From: Candidatus Manganitrophaceae bacterium
GTDB taxonomy: Bacteria > Nitrospirota > Nitrospiria > SBBL01 > Manganitrophaceae
Reading direction: 5' to 3'
Length of the DNA: 11,658 nt
Assembly (NCBI GenBank): GCA_004297235.1
Contig: SCUR01000253.1
Coordinates: forward strand, 1 to 11,658
Shown: positions 7,601 to 11,658 of the stretch, one piece after another
Layout: every line of letters begins with the position of its first letter
Numbering within the stretch: position 1 is the first letter of the stretch
Position numbers and translations under genes: made by a program
Notes under the pieces: model-generated
Seen by the model: only the letters and a program-made list of their open reading frames with translations
The model's database searches: none
Told to the model about the DNA's origin: nothing

Positions 7601-10218
7601 CGATGATGAGCGCGGTTGTTCCGCCGAAACCGGCGAAGCGTTCCGAGAGCGAAGACGTTATCCGAATCCACAACGCCCGAGAGCACAATCTCAAAGGGGT
7701 CGATGTCGAGATCCCGCGCGACCGGTTCACCGTGATCACCGGGGTGAGCGGGAGCGGCAAGAGCACTCTCGCCTTCGACATCCTCTTCGGCGAGGGGCAG
7801 CGGCGCTATCTCGAATCGCTCAACGCCTACGCCCGGCAGTTCGTCCAGCCGTCGTCGCGGCCCGATGTCGATGCGATCTTCGGCATCCCGCCGACGGTGG
7901 CGATCGAGCAGCGGACCAGCCGTGGGGGGCGAAAGAGCACGGTGGCGACGATGACCGAGATCTACCACTTCCTCCGCCTCCTCTTCGTGAAGCTCGGGAC
8001 GCAGCTTTGCCCCGACTGCGGGATCGAGATCGACCAGCAGCGCCCGGAGGCGGTCCTGGCCCGGTTGATGCGCGACGAGCGCGGCCGGAAGATCTCGCTG
8101 CTGGCGCCGCTCGTCGTCGCCCGCAAGGGGTATTACACCGATCTGGCGAAGTGGGCCGAGGCGAAAGGGTTTACGCATCTTCGGGTCGACGGGGTGTTGA
8201 CGCCGACCACCCCCTGGCCGCGGCTTGACCGGTTCAAAGAGCACAACATCGAATTGCCGATCGGCGAGATCAAGATCCAGCCGTCCTCGGAGGCTGAACT
8301 GAGAGCCTTGCTGACCCGCGCGTTGGAGTTCGGGAAAGGGGTGGTGCAGATCGCCCCCTCCGAAAAGATCTTCTCGATCAAGCGCGCCTGCGCCCGCTGC
8401 GGCCGCAGCTTTGCCGAGCTCGATCCGCGGCTCTTCTCCTATAATTCGAAGCATGGCTGGTGCGAGCGCTGCTACGGGACGGGGATGGTCCTTCCCGGAT
8501 TCGACCCGGAGCAGACCGGCGAAGAGATCTGGTGGAACGCCTGGTGGGAGGGGGAGGAGTCGGCCTGTCCCGACTGTCAGGGAAAACGCCTCTGCCCGGA
8601 GGCGCTGGCCGTCCGCTTCCGAGATCAAAACATCGCCGAGATGGCGGCGCTGCCGGTCGAAGCGGCGGAGCGATTCTTCCGCGGCTTGAAGCTGCGCGGC
8701 CGCGAGGCCGAGATCGCCCGCGATCTTTTGGCCGAGATCCGATCGCGGCTGGCCTTCCTCAAACAGGTCGGCCTCGGCTATCTCTCGCTCGATCGGGCGG
8801 CGCCGACCCTCTCCGGCGGCGAGGCGCAGCGGATTCGCCTTGCCTCGCAGCTCGGATCGAACCTGCGCGGCGTCTGCTATATCCTCGATGAGCCGACGAT
8901 CGGGCTGCATCCGCGCGACAACCGCCTGCTGCTCGACACCCTGCACGAGCTCGAAGCGAAGGGGAATACCGTCGTGGTGGTGGAGCATGACGAGGAGACG
9001 ATCCGCCGCGCCGAGCACGTCGTCGATCTCGGTCCCGGCGCCGGCCGAAACGGCGGCCGGGTGGTGGCCCAGGGATCGGTGAAGGAGCTGATGCGCCATC
9101 CCGAATCGGTCACCGGGCAATTTCTGGCCCATCCGCTGCAGCATCCTTTGATTGATCGGAGGCCGCCGCTTAAAGCGGGGGAGCCGCGGCTGACCCTCGT
9201 CGGCGCCCGGCTGAACAATCTGAAAAATCTCAAGGTCGATATCCCGCTGCGGCGGCTCGTCTGCGTCACCGGCGTGAGCGGTAGCGGCAAGAGCACCCTG
9301 GTCCGAAGCGTCCTGCACGACAACCTGCGGCATCTCCTCGCGGCGAAGCGAGGGCGCGGCGGATCGGGTCTCGTCGGATGCGACGAGATCCGGGGCTGGG
9401 AGTCGGTGCGGAACGTGCTCGAAGTCGATCAGACGCCGATCGGGAAGACCCCGCGCTCCTGCCCCGCGACCTACGTCGGGTTCTGGGATGAGATCCGCCG
9501 GCTCTTCGCCGCCACCCCGGAAGCCCGGATGCGGGGCTACGGCCCCAGCCGGTTCTCCTTCAACGTGAAGGGGGGACGGTGCGAGGGGTGCGAGGGGCAG
9601 GGGGCGAGGAAGATCGAGATGAGCTTTCTTCCCGATGTGACCGTCGCCTGCGAGGTTTGCGGCGGCGCCCGCTTCACGCCGGAGACGATGCTGGTCCGCT
9701 TCAAGGAGAAGAACATCTCCGAGGTCCTCGCGATGAGCGTGGACGAAGCGGCCGAATTCTTCACCGCCCACTCCCGCATCCATCATGCGCTCCGGCTGCT
9801 TCAGGATGTCGGCCTCGGCTATCTGACCCTCGGCCAGCAGAGCCCGACCCTCTCCGGCGGGGAGGCGCAGCGGATCAAGCTGGTGACCGAGCTGGCGAAG
9901 GCGAAGCCGGTGGAGGCCGAATCGGCGGCCTTCGCCCACGCGCTCTATGTGCTGGATGAGCCGACGATCGGCCTGCACATGGCCGATGTGGAGAAGCTGA
10001 TTCGCGTCCTGCATCGGCTGGTGGCGGCGGGGAACACGGTGGTCTTGATCGAGCATAATCTCGACATCATCGCCGAGGCCGACTGGCTGATCGACCTCGG
10101 GCCGGAGGGGGGCGACGGCGGCGGAAAGATCGTCGCGTCGGGACCGCCGGAGAAGATCACCCGCGCCCGCAACGGCTCGCACACGGCGAAGATCTTGGGA
10201 GAGTTTCTCAAAAAGTAG
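4696..10218 (+). CDS. uvrA: Tandem UvrA-UvrA fusion, excinuclease ABC subunit A
   Basis: A 1840-residue protein, about twice the usual 940, made of two complete UvrA-like units (about 1-955 and 985-1840) joined by a short linker near AVVPPKPAKRSESED. UvrA is the ATP-driven damage sensor of nucleotide excision repair and loads UvrB onto lesions. All four ATPase sites look intact: Walker A lysines K39, K658, K1022, K1532; signatures LSGGE at 498-502, 849-853, 1372-1376, 1719-1723; Walker B DEPS/DEPT and an EHD/EHN switch in each. Zinc clusters are kept in both units: C247/C250/C271/C274 and C751/C754/C774/C777; C1232/C1235/C1256/C1259 and C1629/C1632/C1652/C1655. Unit 2 is shorter because the insertion domain is nearly absent: 31 residues lie between C1259 and the next CxxC, against 111 in unit 1. 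Unit 1 keeps that domain, but its UvrB-binding region (about 126-245) lacks familiar UvrA motifs that unit 2 has (LLAPLVVARKG, HNIELPIGEIKI). ATG 4696 has only a weak upstream GGGA. Double-length UvrA is known elsewhere, e.g. in Chlamydia. No internal stop or frameshift. Confidence 0.96.
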   Translation: MSNDSIFIKGARQNNLKGLDLELPLNELIVVTGVSGSGKSSLAFDTIYAEGQRRYVETFSPYARQFLDRMDKPRTDRIEGIPPAIAIDQTNPVRTSRSTVGTMTELNDHLKLLFARAAQLYCRGCGREVKRDTAESIAAELLAKGKTESSAQPSALIVFPVSVPEKFSAAEMKSLLAGQGYTRIHREEASLLEVISDRVKLTPDRRPRLVEALEISLHQGRGRVSIYPLDENGRAGAPWRFSSDFHCPDCDIAYRDPIPSLFSFNSPIGACESCRGFGRTMGIDDGLVIPDEGKSLAQGAVRPWQTESYRECQDDLIRFARRRGIPTDTPWRQLREEEKRWVLEGEGAWEEKKWYGVHRFFRWLETKSYKMHIRVLLSKYRAYLPCEACLGARLKPDALLWRVGAKEDADRALPSERRFKPAGVALDEAAFAALPGLTIHDVMILPIDRCAEFFNRLPLPAPLNEAADLLLREIRARMRYLVEVGLGYLTLDRQSRTLSGGEVQRINLTTALGTSLVNTLFVLDEPSIGLHPRDMGRVIGVLHRLRDAGNSLIVVEHDPQVMLAADRILDLGPGPGERGGEVVFFGTPGQLVRARGSLTAAYLTGKRAVVSEDDRRPAPPASAFLEIVGAAENNLKNIDVTIPLGRLVCLTGVSGSGKSTLLQDVCYRALRKIKGKPTEAAGRHRTVRGHEAIRDVVLVDQSPIGRTTRSNPASYVGAFDPIRKAFAAEPLSRERGYTAATFSFNSGTGRCPTCSGCGFEHVEMQFLSDVYLRCPDCDGRRYRSEVLEVKLAPSSAAKGDPKSIADILELTVSEALAFFEGDPEVRRMLEPLQAVGLDYLRLGQPVPTLSGGEAQRLKLAGFLAEAHAGKGGETGLLFLFDEPTTGLHFHDIAKLLGAFRRLLAEGHSLVVIEHNLDVIRAADWIIDLGPEGGEAGGEIVCTGTPEEVAKCDRSHTGLALREYEQAIGAMMSAVVPPKPAKRSESEDVIRIHNAREHNLKGVDVEIPRDRFTVITGVSGSGKSTLAFDILFGEGQRRYLESLNAYARQFVQPSSRPDVDAIFGIPPTVAIEQRTSRGGRKSTVATMTEIYHFLRLLFVKLGTQLCPDCGIEIDQQRPEAVLARLMRDERGRKISLLAPLVVARKGYYTDLAKWAEAKGFTHLRVDGVLTPTTPWPRLDRFKEHNIELPIGEIKIQPSSEAELRALLTRALEFGKGVVQIAPSEKIFSIKRACARCGRSFAELDPRLFSYNSKHGWCERCYGTGMVLPGFDPEQTGEEIWWNAWWEGEESACPDCQGKRLCPEALAVRFRDQNIAEMAALPVEAAERFFRGLKLRGREAEIARDLLAEIRSRLAFLKQVGLGYLSLDRAAPTLSGGEAQRIRLASQLGSNLRGVCYILDEPTIGLHPRDNRLLLDTLHELEAKGNTVVVVEHDEETIRRAEHVVDLGPGAGRNGGRVVAQGSVKELMRHPESVTGQFLAHPLQHPLIDRRPPLKAGEPRLTLVGARLNNLKNLKVDIPLRRLVCVTGVSGSGKSTLVRSVLHDNLRHLLAAKRGRGGSGLVGCDEIRGWESVRNVLEVDQTPIGKTPRSCPATYVGFWDEIRRLFAATPEARMRGYGPSRFSFNVKGGRCEGCEGQGARKIEMSFLPDVTVACEVCGGARFTPETMLVRFKEKNISEVLAMSVDEAAEFFTAHSRIHHALRLLQDVGLGYLTLGQQSPTLSGGEAQRIKLVTELAKAKPVEAESAAFAHALYVLDEPTIGLHMADVEKLIRVLHRLVAAGNTVVLIEHNLDIIAEADWLIDLGPEGGDGGGKIVASGPPEKITRARNGSHTAKILGEFLKK

Positions 10219-10312
10219 ATCAAGTGTAGATAGAAAACGGCGAGGAGAGCGATCCCAGATCGGAAAGAGCCGCTTGTTTCGAGTTTTTGGAGATGTTTTT
10301 AATTTATCGTCA

Positions 10313-10342
10313 TTGACAGTTGTTTGCGATTGGTCATAGAAT
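10313..10342 (+). promoter_or_regulatory. Strong sigma-70 promoter for the 10432-10920 gene
   Basis: TTGACA (10313-10318) is a perfect -35 box, followed after 18 nt by TAGAAT (10337-10342), 5 of 6 to consensus. Transcription would start near 10349, with a leader of about 83 nt to the ATG at 10432. The gene is thus independent of uvrA. No clear intrinsic terminator is seen between the uvrA stop and this promoter. Confidence 0.6.
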
Positions 10343-10431
10343 CACTCCGACGATTCCGACAGAGTCAAGCTGATTCAATACGAGAAAAGTCTGTCTCATA
10401 ATGGGGTGATTCCAAAACGGAGAAGACGAAT

Positions 10432-10920
10432 ATGAAGGACGACATCAAATTGGGTCTGGATACGATCTTTCGAACGCACCAAGAAAAGAAAGATAATACG
10501 CAGAAAGCTGAAGAGGAAAAAGGGCGGCGGGAGAAAGAATTCTTGACCCAATTTTATGCTCATCAGGAGACGACGATCAAGCCGGCCATGGAGGCGATTG
10601 GAAAGTACGTCGAAGAAAAAGGCGTCGCATACCGGATTGATGAGAGCAAAGACGAAATTTCCCAAGATATCAAACGTCGGGGCGCATCGATCTCCATCTG
10701 TTTTCTCGTCGGCAGGGACGCGGGCCGTCCATCGCATGAGTACCCCTATTTTACTGTTTTCTGTGATAAGCACGCCCAGAGGGCGCGGTTTAGCCAAAGC
10801 ACCCTCTCTCCCGGCCTGAGCGGTCATTCCGGCGCCGCCGGAGATGCACTGCTCAATGAAGTTACCGAAGACCTCATCCATGAAAAAATCATCAAAATTC
10901 TGACCGAGGTTTTCAGGTAA
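10432..10920 (+). CDS. Cytoplasmic protein of unknown function with charged N-terminal helix
   Basis: A 162-residue protein I do not recognise. GGAG lies about 9-11 nt before ATG 10432. Residues about 12-62 are highly charged and predicted helical (HQEKKDNTQKAEEEKGRREKEFLTQFYAHQE), possibly a coiled coil for oligomerisation. Residues about 62-162 look like a small alpha/beta domain: MEAIGKYVEEKGVAYRI, a strand ASISICFLVG, then PYFTVFCDKHAQRARFSQSTLSP. It ends in an amphipathic helix VTEDLIHEKIIKILTEVFR. There is no signal peptide or membrane segment, so it should be cytoplasmic. It has its own strong promoter and no same-operon partner. Base composition is more AT-rich than the flanking uvrA, which would fit an accessory gene. 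An antisense frame of similar length on the other strand is judged a shadow. Confidence 0.7.
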   Translation: MKDDIKLGLDTIFRTHQEKKDNTQKAEEEKGRREKEFLTQFYAHQETTIKPAMEAIGKYVEEKGVAYRIDESKDEISQDIKRRGASISICFLVGRDAGRPSHEYPYFTVFCDKHAQRARFSQSTLSPGLSGHSGAAGDALLNEVTEDLIHEKIIKILTEVFR

Positions 10921-11007
10921 AAGGGGCGTCTTCACCCTGAGCGCGGGTGACTCCACGAAAGTCTCCGTCTCGCAACTCGCCGTATCTTCCCCCATGCCAT
11001 CGACCCC
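10921..11007. other. Spacer after the unknown gene; weak hairpin only
   Basis: TCACCC (10932-10937) pairs with GGGTGA (10945-10950) across 7 nt, but no T-run follows, so it is not a clear terminator. I see no coding sequence or promoter in this stretch up to the repeat element. Confidence 0.3.
11001..11007. repeat. Left copy of 7-bp direct repeat (possible target-site duplication)
   Basis: CGACCCC directly abuts the left end of the 141-bp palindromic element and is repeated exactly at 11149-11155 on its right side. This is what a target-site duplication made at insertion would look like. Because the sequence is C-rich, the exact boundary may shift by one base. Confidence 0.5.
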
Positions 11008-11148
11008 GGTAGTGGGTCAGTTTCATTTTGTCATTCCCGAATGTTTAATCGGGAATCCAGTGATTTAGGTCTAAGGGCTCTGGATTCCCGCTTTCGCGGG
11101 AATGACGGCTCAAAAAGGAACCGCTTAACCCAAATTGACCCACTACCC
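11008..11148. mobile_element. MITE-like element with 16-bp terminal inverted repeats
   Basis: The left end (11008-11023, GGTAGTGGGTCAGTTT) and right end (11132-11147, AAATTGACCCACTACC) are inverted repeats with a single mismatch, 15 of 16 pairing. The 141-bp body has no coding capacity and holds a second nested palindrome (11030-11106). Flanking 7-bp direct repeats (11001-11007 and 11149-11155) suggest transposition. A non-autonomous miniature element mobilised by a transposase encoded elsewhere is the best reading. The family is not identified. Both strands would fold strongly as RNA, so it may also act as a transcription barrier upstream of prfC. Confidence 0.65.
11030..11106. repeat. Nested ATTCCC/GGGAAT palindromic repeat, dRS3-like
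   Basis: Three inverted pairings are stacked here. The outer arms are GTCATTCCCG (11030-11039) and CGGGAATGAC (11097-11106). The inner arms are CGGGAATCCAG (11050-11060) and CTGGATTCCCG (11080-11090). Each half is also its own hairpin: ATTCCC-N12-GGGAAT at 11033-11056 and ATTCCC-N8-GGGAAT at 11084-11103. The latter matches the pattern of the neisserial dRS3 repeat. Arms of this 'GTCATTCCCG...' kind recur in intergenic regions of many unrelated bacteria, as recalled from general knowledge. Confidence 0.7.
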
Positions 11149-11155
11149 CGACCCC
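11149..11155. repeat. Right copy of 7-bp direct repeat (possible target-site duplication)
   Basis: CGACCCC, identical to 11001-11007 and directly abutting the right end of the palindromic element. Confidence 0.5.
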
Positions 11156-11162
11156 AATCCGG

Positions 11163-11191
11163 TTGACAGGGATTCCATTATCCTGTACGTT
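11163..11191 (+). promoter_or_regulatory. Candidate promoter for prfC
   Basis: TTGACA (11163-11168) is a perfect -35 box. At 17-nt spacing the -10 position reads TACGTT, which matches poorly (3 of 6). It would give a leader of about 135 nt before ATG 11334. It begins only 8 nt right of the repeat element, so the element may have been inserted next to this promoter. Apart from this, 11192-11333 shows nothing definite. Confidence 0.3.
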
Positions 11192-11333
11192 TCATGTTTT
11201 GCCGGCCGATGAACGAAGGAAGGGAACCGATAACGAGAACGATTCGGCGGGGCCTTCCGGAGACGCCGTCGCCATTGAGCCGATCTAAAACTTTTAGCTC
11301 TTTTTACTGAACTGATATTGTTTGAGAGAACGC

Positions 11334-11658
11334 ATGTCTGAATTGGCCGAGATGGCTGTCATCACCGAAATCAATCGCGAAGTGGAGCGCCGGCGGACCT
11401 TTGCCATCATCTCCCATCCGGATGCCGGCAAAACGACCCTCACCGAGAAGCTGCTGCTTTACTCGGGGGCGATCGAGCTGGCCGGCGCGGTGAAGGCGCG
11501 CAAGAACCAGCGCCACGCCACCTCCGACTGGCTGGAGATGGAGCAGTCGCGGGGGATCTCCATTACCTCCACCGCGCTTCAATTCGACTACCAGGGTTGC
11601 CGATTTAATCTCCTCGACACGCCGGGCCATCAGGATTTCAGCGAGGATACCTACCGGA
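11334..11658 (+). CDS. prfC: Peptide chain release factor 3 (3' end outside window)
   Basis: The frame is open from ATG 11334 to the window edge, giving 108 residues of a protein normally about 530 long. RF3 is a translational GTPase that recycles RF1/RF2 from the ribosome after termination. The N-terminus has RRTFAIISHPDAGKTTLTEKLL with the G1 loop (HPDAGKT), the RF3-typical AGAVKARKNQRHATSDWLEMEQ, the G2 region RGISIT, and G3 DTPGHQDFSEDTYR. HATSDW together with RGISIT separates RF3 from EF-G, LepA and TypA. ATG 11334 has a weak GAGAG upstream. The in-frame ATG at 11352 has no ribosome binding site but would also give a complete G domain. Promoter candidate at 11163-11191. Confidence 0.93.
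   Translation, partial: MSELAEMAVITEINREVERRRTFAIISHPDAGKTTLTEKLLLYSGAIELAGAVKARKNQRHATSDWLEMEQSRGISITSTALQFDYQGCRFNLLDTPGHQDFSEDTYR

Noticed and set aside
6598..10182. An open reading frame of 1194 codons on the minus strand opposite uvrA (and another of 631 codons at 4570-6465).
   Set aside because: Both are in the exactly complementary codon register, where minus-strand stops arise only opposite sense codons TTA, CTA and TCA. The GC-rich uvrA avoids these codons; the break at 6598 is precisely a TTA Leu codon. The translations are low-complexity Arg/Gly/Pro-rich and match no family.
10339..10412. GAATCAC / GTGATTC 7-bp inverted repeat around the promoter of the 10432 gene.
   Set aside because: The arms are short and 60 nt apart, so this is expected by chance at this length.
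10396..10995. A 199-codon minus-strand ORF over the 10432-10920 gene.
   Set aside because: It has no ribosome binding site or promoter, while the plus-strand frame has both and gives a more protein-like sequence.
11285..11305. CTAAA/TTTAG hairpin followed by TTTTT just before prfC.
   Set aside because: The 5-bp stem is only AT-rich and too weak for a terminator; probably chance.
11209..11310. A 33-codon ORF (ATG 11209) in the prfC leader.
   Set aside because: There is no ribosome binding site and the composition looks random.

Overview
The window reads as an ordinary chromosomal stretch of a moderately GC-rich Gram-negative bacterium. A PEP-CTERM surface protein behind a sigma-54-type promoter, a double-length UvrA and an RF3-type release factor are all present. 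Together with the many two-domain signalling and secreted proteins they would fit Nitrospirota or a similar deep-branching phylum. That placement is a guess from gene content, and nothing in the sequence fixes the taxon. I see no tRNA, rRNA, CRISPR array, toxin-antitoxin pair or phage genes.

Layout, left to right. (1) 1-1077, +: 3' part of a GAF-GGDEF diguanylate cyclase whose N-terminus lies outside the window. (2) 1078-1356: spacer with a clear GG-N10-GC (-24/-12) sigma-54 promoter and an upstream inverted repeat. It leads into (3) 1357-1998, +: a secreted DUF1566-like protein with a C-terminal PEP-CTERM sorting anchor, closed by a strong intrinsic terminator at 2019-2056. (4) 2083-2514, -: a stand-alone CBS-pair protein. 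(5) A divergent regulatory region with a promoter on each strand and one doubtful 47-codon minus-strand ORF. (6) 2822-3985, +: a large putative lipoprotein with a helical-repeat look. (7) 4082-4513, +: a small secreted protein. (8) 4696-10218, +: a 1840-residue tandem UvrA-UvrA fusion that dominates the window. (9) 10432-10920, +: a cytoplasmic protein of unknown function behind a near-consensus sigma-70 promoter. (10) 11008-11148: a 141-bp MITE-like palindromic element flanked by 7-bp direct repeats. (11) 11334-end, +: the start of prfC (release factor 3).

The genes do not form one pathway, and almost every one has its own promoter or spacer. Three themes can be inferred: c-di-GMP signalling next to a surface protein typical of exopolysaccharide-associated systems (1-1998), envelope or secreted proteins of unknown role (2822-4513), and information processing (UvrA, RF3). 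The most interesting items are four. The two UvrA units differ in complementary ways: unit 2 lacks the insertion domain, while unit 1 keeps it but has a diverged UvrB-binding region. The PEP-CTERM gene has its own sigma-54 promoter. A nested MITE sits upstream of prfC. A terminator-like hairpin lies just before uvrA. I did not find a convincing new multi-gene system.
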